Numbered from the stretch's first letter, positions 1 to 8,226 are shown. The stretch: 47,674 nucleotides of DNA from CAZAGT01 sp964484515 (GCA_964484515.1 CAZAGT010000001.1:1-47674); one strand, 5' to 3'. The notes: generated by a model from the sequence alone, not told the origin. Numbers and translations: made by a program.

Positions 1-360
1 CTCAAGGCCGCCGGCGGCGAAGCCCCTGGCGGCACGGGCCTGGCGGATGCGCGCCTCCGCCAGTTTAAGATCGAGATTGGCCGCCGCCGCCTTTTCCACC
101 AATGAACTCAACAGCGGATCGCCGAATATAGTCCACCAGCGGGCCAATTCTTCATCGGCGACGGTCGGGGACACGGTGGCAGTCGGCTGGGTGACTGTGC
201 TCCACTGAGCAGGTACAGCCGCTACGGGGCGCTGGAAGTCGGGTCCCACGGCGCAAGCGGACAAGAGAGACACCAGAAACGCGGTCGGGAGAACGGCGAG
301 GAAAAGCCTCGTATACACCGGCCCGGCACCGCCTGCAAGTCTATCGCAGAATTCCCACAT
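1..360 (-). CDS. NodT-family efflux outer-membrane lipoprotein, N-terminal part
   Basis: This is the outer-membrane channel (TolC/NodT/OprM type) of the exporter encoded just upstream; it would carry substrate from the periplasmic adaptor across the outer membrane. Only the first ~120 codons are present and the gene runs off the window edge. The N-terminus has a hydrophobic signal segment ending in a lipobox-like L-S-A-C, followed by A-V-G-P-D-F-Q-R-P, the family hallmark right after the lipidated cysteine. Further on, W-W-T-I-F-G-D-P-L-L and A-A-N-L-D-L-K-L-A-E-A-R-I match the first helices of the channel fold. It starts 43 bp after the permease gene in the same direction. ATG at 360 opens the frame, but a GTG about 12 codons later, just before the hydrophobic segment, is an equally good start. 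Confidence 0.85.
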   Translation of the reverse strand, partial: MWEFCDRLAGGAGPVYTRLFLAVLPTAFLVSLLSACAVGPDFQRPVAAVPAQWSTVTQPTATVSPTVADEELARWWTIFGDPLLSSLVEKAAAANLDLKLAEARIRQARAARGFAAGGLE

Positions 361-403
361 CAATGTGCTTGTCCGTTGAGAGGTTCTTTCGCCTGTATCT
401 TCC

Positions 404-1783
404 CTATTCGTAACGCAAGGCCTCGATCGGATCGAGACGCGAGGCCTTCCAGGCCGGGTAGAATCCGAATATCGTACCCACGCTGGCCGCTACCAGCACG
501 GCAGCGGCAATGGCCACAGGCGAGGTTTCCACCGGCCAGCGCAGCAGCAAACGGACCAGCAGCGAGCCACCGTGGCCCAGCAGGATGCCCAAGGCCCCGC
601 CCACCAGACAAAGAACCACTGCCTCGACCATGAACTGTTGCAAAATGTCCCTGGCACGTGCGCCCACGGCCATACGCAGGCCGATTTCACGCGTCCGTTC
701 GGTGACCGAGACCAGCATGATGTTCATGATGCCCACGCCGCCCACCACCAGAGAGATCATGGCCACCGAAAGCAGCAGATTGGTCATCATGGTCGTGGTG
801 GAGGAGAGGGCCGCCATCATTTGGGTCATGTCGCGGATGCTGAAATCGTCCGGTTCGCCCGTACGAATGCGGTGCCGCTCGCGCAATACCATGGTCATCT
901 GTTGGATGGCGGCCGGGATTTTTTCCGTGCTCCGCGCCGCCGCCTGGATGCTATCGATGTTGGTGAACCGGACCGGCATGGGATTGTCGGCGGCCTGGAT
1001 CTCGGAGCGGGCCGGGTAAAGTTCGGGCTTGCCACCGGGATACAGGTTGCTCAGGGTGTTGACCGTACTGCTCGAGCTACTGCTGGCGCTCTGGTTGGTG
1101 TCGGCCAGCGCGGCAGCGGTGACCCGGTATTTGATGGTGGTCCAGGGCGCCACGATGATGTCGTCCTGGTACATGCCCATCATGTTGGCGCCCTTGCGAC
1201 CGAGTACGCCCAGCACGCGGAAGGAGACGTTTTTGATCCGGATGTCTTTGCCGATGGGGTCTTCCCCCTGAAAAAGCTCGCGCACCAGGGTCTGGCCCAG
1301 AATGCAGACCTTATTGGCGTTGTCCACATCGCGATCGGTGAAGAGGGACCCCTCGGCCACAGTCCAGTTCTGCACCTCCAGATAAGCCGGGGAGGAACCA
1401 TAGATGAAGGTCGGTACCCAGTTGCGGCTGCCGTAGACCACCTGGGTGCGGGTGCGGACAAGGGGAGTGGCGTTACGAACGGCCGGGCATTCCCGCAAGA
1501 TCGCCTCACAGTCTGCCGGCGTGAGGGTGGTGGCACTGCCCGATCCGAAAGTCACGCCACCGCTCGAGGCGGCCCCGGGCCTCACATCCAGGACGTTGGC
1601 GCCCATGGTCGCAATGGTCTTCTGGATGGTCGCCGATGATCCCGCTCCGATCTCCATCATGGCGATGACGGCGGCCACGCCGATGACGATACCCAGTGTG
1701 GTCAGCATGGCCCGCAGGGGGTTGCGCAGCAGTGCCTTGAGGGCCGTACGAAATGTACGATAGGCCTTCATGGCGAATCTCAT
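404..1783 (-). CDS. MacB-type ABC transporter permease
   Basis: Inner-membrane permease of a MacAB/LolCDE-like (type VII) ABC exporter, 459 aa. It has the usual layout: one N-terminal membrane helix (T-T-L-G-I-V-I-G-V-A-A-V-I-A-M, around residues 29-43), a large periplasmic domain (about 50-325), then three C-terminal helices with the family motif V-G-G-V-G-I-M-N-I-M-L-V-S-V-T-E-R-T-R-E-I-G followed by R-M-A-V-G-A. It is longer than most relatives because the periplasmic domain holds a loop with a run of serines (S-A-S-S-S-S-S-S-T, around residue 230). Its ATG overlaps the stop of the ATPase gene by 4 bp (ATGA), so the two are translationally coupled. The substrate cannot be told from sequence. 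Confidence 0.92.
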   Translation of the reverse strand: MRFAMKAYRTFRTALKALLRNPLRAMLTTLGIVIGVAAVIAMMEIGAGSSATIQKTIATMGANVLDVRPGAASSGGVTFGSGSATTLTPADCEAILRECPAVRNATPLVRTRTQVVYGSRNWVPTFIYGSSPAYLEVQNWTVAEGSLFTDRDVDNANKVCILGQTLVRELFQGEDPIGKDIRIKNVSFRVLGVLGRKGANMMGMYQDDIIVAPWTTIKYRVTAAALADTNQSASSSSSSTVNTLSNLYPGGKPELYPARSEIQAADNPMPVRFTNIDSIQAAARSTEKIPAAIQQMTMVLRERHRIRTGEPDDFSIRDMTQMMAALSSTTTMMTNLLLSVAMISLVVGGVGIMNIMLVSVTERTREIGLRMAVGARARDILQQFMVEAVVLCLVGGALGILLGHGGSLLVRLLLRWPVETSPVAIAAAVLVAASVGTIFGFYPAWKASRLDPIEALRYE

Positions 1784-2502
1784 CTCGCTCCCTCCACATA
1801 GCGTCCCCCTTGCCTGGAGGCGCGGTCGATGATCATGCCGTCGTGAATATGGACCACCCGTCGGGCATAGCTGGCCACGAACGCGTCGTGGGTTACCATG
1901 ATGATGGTGATACCCTCTTTCTGATTGAGCTCTTGGAACATGGCCAGCACCTCTTCGCTCGTCCGGGAGTCGAGGTTGCCCGTGGGTTCGTCGGCCAGAA
2001 GCAGAGGCGGCTGATTGATCAAGGCGCGTGCAATGGCCACCCGCTGCTGCTGTCCACCGGAAAGCTGGGAAGGTTCGTGGTTCATGCGCTCTGCCAGTCC
2101 CACGCGCCTCAACATCTCCGCCGCGCGGCGCCTCGCTTCGCGTTCGGATAAATGGCCGGCCGTATAGGTCAGCGGCATAGCCACATTATCCAGGGCGCTG
2201 GTGCGGGGCAGTAGGTTGAAGCTTTGAAAAACAAATCCCAGTTTGCGATTGCGGATTATGGCGCGCTGGTCAGCGGACAGATGGGACAACTCTTCGCCAT
2301 CCAGCCGATAGAACCCGGAATCGGGACGATCCAGGCATCCCAGGATGTTCATCAGCGTGCTCTTGCCCGATCCGGAGCTCCCCATCAGGGCGACCAGTTC
2401 ACCGCGGGCGACCGTCAGCGAGACACCCTTGAGCACGGACACCACGATGTCGCCCATTTGATAGGTCTTTCGGATATCCTGGAGTTCAATGACGGTTTCC
2501 AT
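1780..2502 (-). CDS. MacB/LolD-type ABC transporter ATP-binding protein
   Basis: Cytoplasmic ATPase that powers the adjoining permease, 240 aa, normal length for the LolD/MacB ATPase family. Visible motifs are Walker A G-S-S-G-S-G-K-S-T (about residue 42), Q-loop F-V-F-Q-S-F-N-L-L, the ABC signature L-S-G-G-Q-Q-Q-R-V-A-I-A-R, Walker B L-L-L-A-D-E-P-T-G-N-L-D and the H-loop histidine in M-V-T-H-D. The gene follows the adaptor gene by 27 bp and overlaps the permease gene by 4 bp, so adaptor, ATPase and permease are one transcriptional unit. Confidence 0.95.
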   Translation of the reverse strand: METVIELQDIRKTYQMGDIVVSVLKGVSLTVARGELVALMGSSGSGKSTLMNILGCLDRPDSGFYRLDGEELSHLSADQRAIIRNRKLGFVFQSFNLLPRTSALDNVAMPLTYTAGHLSEREARRRAAEMLRRVGLAERMNHEPSQLSGGQQQRVAIARALINQPPLLLADEPTGNLDSRTSEEVLAMFQELNQKEGITIIMVTHDAFVASYARRVVHIHDGMIIDRASRQGGRYVEGAR

Positions 2503-2529
2503 GGATCGATGCGCTTATCTCCGATTGGT

Positions 2530-3894
2530 TCAGCGCGATCCCTGGCCGCGGTTGCGTCGCAGAAACTGCGGCGCAAAGGGGTTCTGGGTATCGCTTGGCT
2601 CGCGATCGCGGGCCTTGATGCCGGTCATGATCGGTATCCCCTCGGTCAGGGCGCTGCCTTCCACCGCGGTCATCATCCCGTCGCTGGTACCGGCGTGTAC
2701 CCATAATGGGCGCACGTATGTTCCGTCCAGCGTCCACAGCAAGCGCTGAAGGCCGCCTTCGGAGGCCGCCTGGTCGGTCTTCGTCTCCGACCTGGGGCCC
2801 TGGTCGGCGTGCGAGCCGGCTTGAGCCCTTCGCCTGATCGCCTCGCGGAATTGGGGGGCGATTTGATCGGACTGGGGCTTCCAGCGGAAGGCCGCGTTGG
2901 GTACCCGCAGCACGTCCTTGAGACGCCGGAGTTCAAACTCTACATTGGCGGTAAGGTAGGGCAGCAGGCGGCCGTCGCTGTTGTCGGTGACGATTTCCAC
3001 CGTATACGTGACCACGTTTTGGGTCATGGAGGCATTCAAGCGGACCTTGCCGACCGTGCCCCGAAAGGTTTGACCGGGGAAGGCGTCCACGGTGAATGTA
3101 ACCGGCTGGCCGGGATGAATTTTTCCGATGTCCGCTTCATTGACCGCCACCCAGACCTGCATGCGGGTCAGATCTTTGGCGATCAAAAAGAGGCTGGGCG
3201 CGTTGAGGCTGGCTACCACCGTCTGCCCGATGTTGACCCTGCGATCGATGATGACCCCCTTGACCGGCGAGGTGATCGTACAATAGCCTAGATTGCGCTT
3301 TGCGCGGCTCAGGACCGCCTGGGCTTGGGCCAGCGCGGCCTTGGCCTGCAAGATGGCCGCTTGACCCACGCCTACGTTGGCCTTGGCGATTTCATAGGCC
3401 GAGCGGTAGGCATCGTAGCTGGACTGGGCCAGGGCTTCGGAGGGGCCAAGGTTTCTTGCCCGCCGCCAATCCCGCTCGGCCTGGTTCAGTTTGGCCTTCG
3501 ACTGCCCCAGGTCTGCTTCAGCACGCTGCAAACCGGCCAGCGCGGCCTGCACCTGGGCTTGGGCGTTGGCGGCCTCTGCCGCGTAGAGCGAGTCGTCGAT
3601 GCGAGCCAAAACCGTGCCTTCGGCCACCTTCGAACCGTAATCCACCGTCTTTCCGTTGGCATCCTTGCCGAACGACAGGATCTGCCCGGCGACCTGGGCG
3701 CCCACGTCGATCACCTCCTCGGGTTCCACCGTCCCGGTGGCACTGATGGTGATCAGCAAATCGCCGCGCGTGACCAGGGCGGTTTGATAGATCGCGACAG
3801 CTTCCTCGCTGTGATTTCGGTACCAGGCCGCTGTCGCGCCGATCAGTGCCAGGGGCGCCAGGACCGTGGCCATCTTTTGGATAAGTCGTTTCAT
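2530..3894 (-). CDS. HlyD/MacA-family periplasmic adaptor subunit
   Basis: Membrane-fusion protein linking the ABC permease to the outer-membrane channel, about 454 aa. After a short N-terminal anchor (M-K-R-L-I-Q-K-M-A then a hydrophobic stretch), the lipoyl/barrel half T-R-G-D-L-L-I-T-I-S-A-T-G-T-V-E-P is followed by an alpha-helical hairpin rich in Ala, Gln and Glu (about residues 85-185), the second lipoyl half (I-T-S-P-V-K-G-V-I-I-D-R-R-V) and a beta-barrel. The C-terminal domain contains a charged, low-complexity loop (around 355-395) absent in short relatives. The frame is open 14 codons further upstream; the ATG at 3894 is preferred because the signal anchor begins there. Confidence 0.9.
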   Translation of the reverse strand: MKRLIQKMATVLAPLALIGATAAWYRNHSEEAVAIYQTALVTRGDLLITISATGTVEPEEVIDVGAQVAGQILSFGKDANGKTVDYGSKVAEGTVLARIDDSLYAAEAANAQAQVQAALAGLQRAEADLGQSKAKLNQAERDWRRARNLGPSEALAQSSYDAYRSAYEIAKANVGVGQAAILQAKAALAQAQAVLSRAKRNLGYCTITSPVKGVIIDRRVNIGQTVVASLNAPSLFLIAKDLTRMQVWVAVNEADIGKIHPGQPVTFTVDAFPGQTFRGTVGKVRLNASMTQNVVTYTVEIVTDNSDGRLLPYLTANVEFELRRLKDVLRVPNAAFRWKPQSDQIAPQFREAIRRRAQAGSHADQGPRSETKTDQAASEGGLQRLLWTLDGTYVRPLWVHAGTSDGMMTAVEGSALTEGIPIMTGIKARDREPSDTQNPFAPQFLRRNRGQGSR

Positions 3895-4077
3895 ATCAGG
3901 CCGCTGTGAACGTCCTACGCAGGCGAACGGGGCCAAAACCGTTTGGGTATCGGCTGCGGTTGTTATGGGTCTTCAGGGCTCGTGAACACCCTACCGGTTG
4001 CTTTACCGCCATCACTGCCGCTGCGCATCCAATAGGACGACTCATATCCGTGTTTCGTCTACAGACTTCTCACCCTC

Positions 4078-4755
4078 CTAAAGACTCAAGCCCTTATTTC
4101 CTCCCGCAATTTGTGACTTGACCTCCCGAATGCCGGCCAGGCTGAACCGTGTGACGTGGTCGGCCAGCGCTTCGACATCTTGTATCACCGGGTCCTGGGT
4201 CGTGTGCAGCGGGCCCGCGGGATCCAACTTCCGCCGGCGTTCGCGCATCAGCGGACCGAAACACTGGCTGCGGATGCTCATCAGGCACAGCAAGACCTGT
4301 TGTTCGGTCGCCTCCGGCCCCAGCAATTCGCGGATGATCAAGGTAAACCCGTGAAGAATAGGTTCCAGGGCCTGCTGGATGACGCCTGCCAGCAGTCCGG
4401 TAGGATTGGCCGTCTCCTTGTAGACGATGTCCAGGTCGTGGCTTTGCGGATCCACGATGCGGCGCATGATCGCCAAGATGCGCCCCCGCAGCCGCTCTTC
4501 CAGCGAGGAGTCCGCGGGCACGCCTCCGTCCGGCGGGTACGTCCGCAGGGACTGCTCAAAGGCAAAACGCCAGCTTTCCACGTAGAGCGCCTCCTTGTTG
4601 CCGAAATGATAGTTGGCCGCGGCAGTATTGGCCTTGGCCTTGCGGCAGATCTCGGCGATGGTGGCATCTCGAAAGCCCCGCACGGCAAAGACTTCACTGG
4701 CTGATACCAGCAGTTGCCGTTGTGTTTGCTGACCGTCGCTGCGCGCTTTTCTCAT
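4078..4755 (-). CDS. TetR-family regulator of the CecR/YbiH type
   Basis: One-component repressor, 225 aa. The N-terminal helix-turn-helix is clear (about residues 10-60: L-V-S-A-S-E-V-F-A, then T-I-A-E-I-C-R-K-A and A-A-N-Y-H-F-G-N-K-E-A-L-Y). The C-terminal ligand domain resembles the YbiH/CecR type (DUF1956), with V-Y-K-E-T-A-N-P-T at the expected place. In E. coli CecR controls an ABC efflux operon, which fits the exporter genes directly downstream in the same direction (183 bp to the adaptor gene). The ATG at 4755 is chosen because GGGGGAGC lies just before it, although the frame stays open to 4947. A long palindrome ahead of the gene suggests autoregulation. Confidence 0.88.
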   Translation of the reverse strand: MRKARSDGQQTQRQLLVSASEVFAVRGFRDATIAEICRKAKANTAAANYHFGNKEALYVESWRFAFEQSLRTYPPDGGVPADSSLEERLRGRILAIMRRIVDPQSHDLDIVYKETANPTGLLAGVIQQALEPILHGFTLIIRELLGPEATEQQVLLCLMSIRSQCFGPLMRERRRKLDPAGPLHTTQDPVIQDVEALADHVTRFSLAGIREVKSQIAGGNKGLSL

Positions 4756-4770
4756 AGGGGCTCCCCCAAT

Positions 4771-4807
4771 TAAGTCAATTATATATTTTAAATATATATT
4801 TGACTTA
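4771..4807. promoter_or_regulatory. 37-bp AT-rich palindrome, candidate TetR operator and promoter
   Basis: The arms TAAGTCAA and TTGACTTA, each followed inward by an AT alternation ending in TTT/AAA, form an 18-bp inverted repeat around a single central T with one mismatch. It lies 16 bp upstream of the TetR start codon. On the minus strand it contains a TTGACT box and, 16 bp on, TAAAAT, so it would overlap a sigma-70 promoter. This is the usual geometry of an autoregulatory TetR operator; the binding itself is inferred. Confidence 0.6.
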
Positions 4808-5065
4808 GTCAAGGGTTTTTTTGACCGACCCCGAGCATCCGGCTTCCAAGCAGTCGTGGGGGTAAAAACGAGAGGCTGGAGCGACCGAGGGGATGAGTCG
4901 TAAAGGGGTGGGTAGTGGGTCAAGTGGCGGCCTAAAACGGCGTGCAAGCACGGGGAGCGATAGCCTTGAGCGAGGCGCCGGCGTTTTCCGACCGCCTCAA
5001 CGATCGAAATCAGCAGGGCGCGGTTTACCGCACCCGCGGCGTTGACATGTTGGGCGATCTATAGA

Positions 5066-5296
5066 TTATTTTGATACTTGTAGCGCCTCTTGTGCTTCGC
5101 GGGGTAAGTGAAGAAGGATGAAATAGGACTGGGGGTATAGGTAATCTTCGCCGGACTCGTCAACAACTCTCAGATATCCCTCCTTTTCAGACTCCTCATC
5201 CGGCAAAATTTGATAAATCTTACGCTTCTCCAAATCTTCACAATCCTTGTTCTCTACACAAAGTGCAAATTTATGAATTTCCCTTTGATTTCTCAT
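5066..5296 (-). CDS. small conserved protein, last gene of a three-gene operon
   Basis: 76 aa, soluble, acidic. It contains K-I-Y-Q-I-L-P-D-E-E followed by R-V-V-D-E-S-G-E-D-Y-L-Y-P and a terminal L-P-R-E-A-Q-E-A-L. I recall small proteins of this pattern from cyanobacterial and proteobacterial genomes, usually unannotated, often beside a second gene like the one at 5301. It starts 4 bp after the stop of that gene, so the two are surely cotranscribed. Pairing of two small genes resembles toxin-antitoxin or modulator pairs, but no known toxin fold is recognised and no function is assigned. Confidence 0.72.
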   Translation of the reverse strand: MRNQREIHKFALCVENKDCEDLEKRKIYQILPDEESEKEGYLRVVDESGEDYLYPQSYFILLHLPREAQEALQVSK

Positions 5297-5300
5297 AATT

Positions 5301-5546
5301 CTAATCCAAAAATCTTTTGATTTTCATCTTTTTTCTACCGATGCCGTGGGCCTCGTACCAGTGCAATTCAGCCTTACGCATATTCCCACGCTGAAGCCTA
5401 ACCACTGCAAACCCTTTAAGTTTTCGCCAACGAGCACGACCAAATTGCCTCTGGAGGCGCATTATATCACGGATCCCACCGCCGATGGAAATGGTTTCAA
5501 TTTCCTCGATTTCTCCAATTACCTCAAAATACATAGGATGTTTCAT
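5301..5546 (-). CDS. small basic conserved protein, middle gene of a three-gene operon
   Basis: 81 aa, basic. It contains G-I-R-D-I-M-R-L-Q-R-Q-F-G, R-W-R-K-L-K-G-F-A-V-V and, near the end, A-E-L-H-W-Y-E-A-H-G-I-G-R-K-K-M-K-I-K. The last block recurs in a family of short proteins that I recognise only as conserved hypotheticals. The ATG lies 2 bp after the stop of the gene at 5549, and the stop is 4 bp before the gene at 5066. The size, charge (basic here, acidic in the partner) and tight coupling are compatible with a toxin-antitoxin-like pair, but this is conjecture. Confidence 0.75.
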   Translation of the reverse strand: MKHPMYFEVIGEIEEIETISIGGGIRDIMRLQRQFGRARWRKLKGFAVVRLQRGNMRKAELHWYEAHGIGRKKMKIKRFLD

Positions 5547-5548
5547 CC

Positions 5549-5887
5549 TTATGATTTCAAATCATAGTTCACGCCCAATACGGCGTTCGGCCCTCTGGGC
5601 GGGCGCTGCAGCGGCTGGTTCGAGCTTTGGTATCGGGCTTCCATTTCTTCCTGATTCTTCTTCCTTGCCCCCTCTATCTCCTCGACCGTGAGTTCAGGCA
5701 GGTGGGGATTCGCCTGGGCTTTCGCTTTTTCCGCATCCATGATCTCCTTCATGTCCATGGCCCTGTCAAAATTATTGATCTGTTGCTGAGATAGGAGCAG
5801 ATCCTTCATGCTGTAAATCTGCATCCTGCGGCACGGGGTGAACAGCCGGTTGACCAACAACAGCGAGGCGATTTCAATCTCCTGCAT
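5549..5887 (-). CDS. small protein of unknown function, first gene of a three-gene operon
   Basis: 112 aa, not recognised. The N-terminal half is mixed hydrophobic/charged (I-A-S-L-L-L-V-N-R-L-F), then Q-Q-Q-I-N-N-F-D-R-A-M-D-M-K-E-I-M-D-A-E and V-E-E-I-E-G-A-R-K-K-N-Q-E-E-M-E-A-R predict two amphipathic helices; the C-terminal ~25 residues are Pro/Gln/Asn rich and probably disordered. No catalytic motif is seen. An internal ATG (M-Q-I-Y-S-M-K) about 21 codons in is an alternative start. Its stop is separated from the next ATG by only GG, so the three genes from 5887 to 5066 form one operon. Confidence 0.6.
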   Translation of the reverse strand: MQEIEIASLLLVNRLFTPCRRMQIYSMKDLLLSQQQINNFDRAMDMKEIMDAEKAKAQANPHLPELTVEEIEGARKKNQEEMEARYQSSNQPLQRPPRGPNAVLGVNYDLKS

Positions 5888-5924
5888 ATTTCGTTCGGAA
5901 ACAGCCTTTAGGTATTATGTATTA

Positions 5925-5952
5925 CCCTAATTGAGCGAAGCGTCAATTAGGG
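5925..5952. repeat. 9-bp-stem hairpin, no T tract
   Basis: CCCTAATTG and CAATTAGGG form a perfect 9-bp stem around a 10-nt loop. Neither side has a run of T, so it is not a convincing intrinsic terminator. It lies in the 277-bp space between the convergent 3' end at 6165 and the three-gene operon start at 5887. Just after it comes AGCTGA-type degenerate repeat DNA (5962-5985) like that at 24436-24466. Confidence 0.55.
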
Positions 5953-6164
5953 AGCCTTCAGCGATCAGCTCTCGGCTGTCAGCTAAGAGATACATTAAGC
6001 CGTTTCCATAACTCACTTTACAAGGTTATATAGTTTCAGAGTGCGGTACCTCGTTTTTTACAACAGACAATGGACCACAGACAACGGACATGGAGCGTTT
6101 TCGCTCCATTAGAGTATTATTGATGAACAATTTGTCCTCCTCTTCGATATGCACAAAGGCCAGC

Positions 6165-7352
6165 TCAAAAGCACGGCTCCCGGAGATATATCTGGGTCGG
6201 GTCGGTGTGGCGGATGGTCTCCACCCTGGTCATCGTACCGGAGGCGATGTCCAAGACCTTTTGCAGGAGCTTCTCTCCCGCCTCCTCGATGGTATCTTGT
6301 CCCTCGATGACCGTCCCCGAATAGAAGTCGATGCTGCCAGGGGCCATGGCTAGTGTATTGGGATTGGCAGTGGTCCACATGAGTGGTGACACCACTGCTG
6401 TAGATGTGTGCATTAGGTCGTTGCCGGCGACTCCACCGCCACCCAACTGAAATATGACCAATTGGGCCCCCGAAGCGGCGTAGCCGGCGAAGATTGAGCC
6501 CATGCTCATCCAATTGTCAACAAAGTACAGCCCCTTGCCTTCCGGTATTTGTGCGTACTTGAGCACGCCCTGGATGGGAGCGGAGCCGGACTTGTGAATG
6601 GCGCCCAACGATTTCTCTTCCAGCGAGGAGATCCCACCGGCGATGTTGGACGGCACGGGGTTGACCGTCCGGATGTCCTCGCCGGTGGACTTGGCGATGG
6701 TCTCCATTTCGGCGGCTGCGTCCAGGATGCGTCGTGAGACCTCGTTGTTGACGCCCCGCTTCGCCAGGACGTGCTCGGCTCCGATGATCTCCGTGGTTTC
6801 ACCGAAGAAGGCAGAGCCGCCGCCGGCCACGATCCTATCGAAAAGATTGCCGATGACCGGGTTCCCGGCGATACCCGAGGTGGTGTCTGAATGGCCGCAT
6901 TTTACACCCACCGCTAGGTGGCTCAGGTCAAAGGGTTGACGTCGCAGTCGGGAGGCCTCAAGCACCATCTCGCGGGCCAATTGCACGCCCTTTTCCAGCG
7001 CCCGCAGCATGCCTCCCTCAGCTCCTGCATCGATAAACTCAACTCGTTTGCCTGATTTCGCAATCTCGTCTGCGAGGTGAGTCGGCTTCAGTTCGGGATA
7101 TCCGGCCCCCGGATTTATATTCTGCACGATAACGGAGGCCACATTGGGGTTTCGACCCAGGCCGATCAACGTACGGGCTATGGTTGCCCGGTCGCGGCTG
7201 GTGCGTCCGCTCCCCGAGTCCGGGGTCAATAGGGTCCGCGTGCCTTCCACCAGGTCGCATACTTTAGCGGCCAGGAACCCCCAGGGTATCACCAGCACGT
7301 GATTGCGGATCCCCGCCGAGCCATCCGGTCTGGCATACCCCAGGAAGTTCAT
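6165..7352 (-). CDS. UxaA-family lyase, large subunit (altronate dehydratase / SuyB-like)
   Basis: 395 aa, the C-terminal catalytic portion of the UxaA/galactarate dehydratase family as a stand-alone subunit. Family hallmarks are G-Y-A-R-P-D-G-S-A-G-I-R-N-H-V near the start, V-K-C-G-H-S-D-T-T-S-G-I-A-G-N-P-V (about 150-167), F-F-G-E-T-T-E-I-I-G-A-E and, near the end, Q-L-G-G-G-G-V-A-G-N-D-L. Enzymes of this type dehydrate sugar acids (altronate, galactarate) or, as SuyAB, release sulfite from (2R)-sulfolactate. The split into a ~100-aa SAF subunit (7643-7948) and this ~390-aa subunit is the arrangement of SuyAB and of some altronate dehydratases; the substrate cannot be decided here. The 290-bp gap between the two subunit genes holds a dispersed repeat. 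Confidence 0.85.
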   Translation of the reverse strand: MNFLGYARPDGSAGIRNHVLVIPWGFLAAKVCDLVEGTRTLLTPDSGSGRTSRDRATIARTLIGLGRNPNVASVIVQNINPGAGYPELKPTHLADEIAKSGKRVEFIDAGAEGGMLRALEKGVQLAREMVLEASRLRRQPFDLSHLAVGVKCGHSDTTSGIAGNPVIGNLFDRIVAGGGSAFFGETTEIIGAEHVLAKRGVNNEVSRRILDAAAEMETIAKSTGEDIRTVNPVPSNIAGGISSLEEKSLGAIHKSGSAPIQGVLKYAQIPEGKGLYFVDNWMSMGSIFAGYAASGAQLVIFQLGGGGVAGNDLMHTSTAVVSPLMWTTANPNTLAMAPGSIDFYSGTVIEGQDTIEEAGEKLLQKVLDIASGTMTRVETIRHTDPTQIYLREPCF

Positions 7353-7392
7353 CGGCGATCTCCTTTCTCCATCCTAAAGTTGCAAGAGTCGA

Positions 7393-7545
7393 GGATGCTG
7401 CAGATTCAAGGCGTCAAGGGTGCAGCCGTAGTAACCTACTGCAAGCCCTTGACAACGCAGAAGATGCGGTATCATCGGCTTTCCCGACTTGCCACGCCGA
7501 AGCCTTAGCGAAGGCGGGAGGGTAAACAACACGGCGTCTTTTGGG
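7393..7545 (+). repeat. ~150-bp dispersed structured repeat, copy 1
   Basis: This stretch and the reverse complement of 14009-14160 align almost throughout. Both share CAGATTCAAGGCGTCA near one end, CCCTTGACAACGC in the middle, and GGCGGGAGGGTAAACAAC plus GGCGTCTTTTGGGT at the other end. Copy 1 can fold: GTCAAGGG pairs with CCCTTGAC, enclosing TGCA/TGCA and GTAG/CTAC around a TAAC loop, and a second hairpin has GCCTT/AAGGC. It carries no start codon of its own and sits inside the 290-bp space (7353-7642) between two co-directional subunit genes; I see nothing else in that space. Confidence 0.75.
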
Positions 7546-7642
7546 TTTTGCAAGATTTCACTGCTGGTGATATGCAGGACGCAAGTCAATAACAGCAGAC
7601 CACGTTGATACTATTGTCTTTCCACGCTTTCCGGCGTGTTGT

Positions 7643-7948
7643 TTAAGCAACATTAGGATCCAGGTCTCCTCTGCCTCTTGCTCCCTCCAGATTATGTATA
7701 TGGACCAGCTCACCCTTCATGATGTCCCTGGAGGCCAGACCAATGGGCTCACCGTATTTGATGATCCCGGCTCCTTTGACGATGTCGGCCACAGCGATCT
7801 TAAAGCCAAAGGAGATATCCTCTAGCGCCTTGACCGGTTGGGACTCTTTACCTAGCCTCACGACGACCTCCGAACCGCTGGTCGCATCCTGGAGGAGGGT
7901 GGCCACATTGTCTTTTTCCGAGAGCATCAATGCTCCCCACGCTGTCAC
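7643..7948 (-). CDS. UxaA-family lyase, small SAF-domain subunit
   Basis: 101 aa. This is the SAF/AFP-like domain that precedes or accompanies UxaA-type lyases. Diagnostic blocks are D-N-V-A-T-L-L near the start, F-G-F-K-I-A-V-A-D-I-V-K-G-A-G-I-I-K-Y-G, I-G-L-A-S-R-D-I-M-K-G-E-L-V-H-I-H-N-L-E and the closing R-G-R-G-D-L. The start is GTG at 7948, because a perfect AAAGGAGG Shine-Dalgarno lies 7 bp before it; the same frame is open upstream to 8062, but that extension is unlike the family. Its partner is the large subunit at 6165-7352, 290 bp downstream. Confidence 0.85.
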   Translation of the reverse strand: MTAWGALMLSEKDNVATLLQDATSGSEVVVRLGKESQPVKALEDISFGFKIAVADIVKGAGIIKYGEPIGLASRDIMKGELVHIHNLEGARGRGDLDPNVA

Positions 7949-8226
7949 TTGACGCCTCCTTTCAATGTTGAGGATTCTTTGCCTATCGAACTCTTCCCGC
8001 GAACCGAACGGTATTGGGAAAGCTTTGATTTTGCAGTGCAGTCTTGGTATTGACTTTCGCAAAAGAGGATAGCCGAATCAAGCTCAATATGGAATTCACA
8101 AATGAGGCCAATGAACTCACTTTCTTGGGGAGCATCTATCAAACAGGCCACAGGGACTTCGACCGTCTCGCCAAGCAAGAAAACCAAACCTAGCCGTACA
8201 CTCTTTCTAGGGCGATGGAGGAATGA

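Noticed and set aside
572..1639. 355-codon open frame on the plus strand
   Set aside because: Antisense to the MacB-type permease; its product is rich in His, Gly and Asp without any family pattern.
7945..8187. 80-codon minus-strand frame overlapping the SAF-subunit start
   Set aside because: No ribosome site or family pattern; it overlaps the well-supported GTG start region in another frame.
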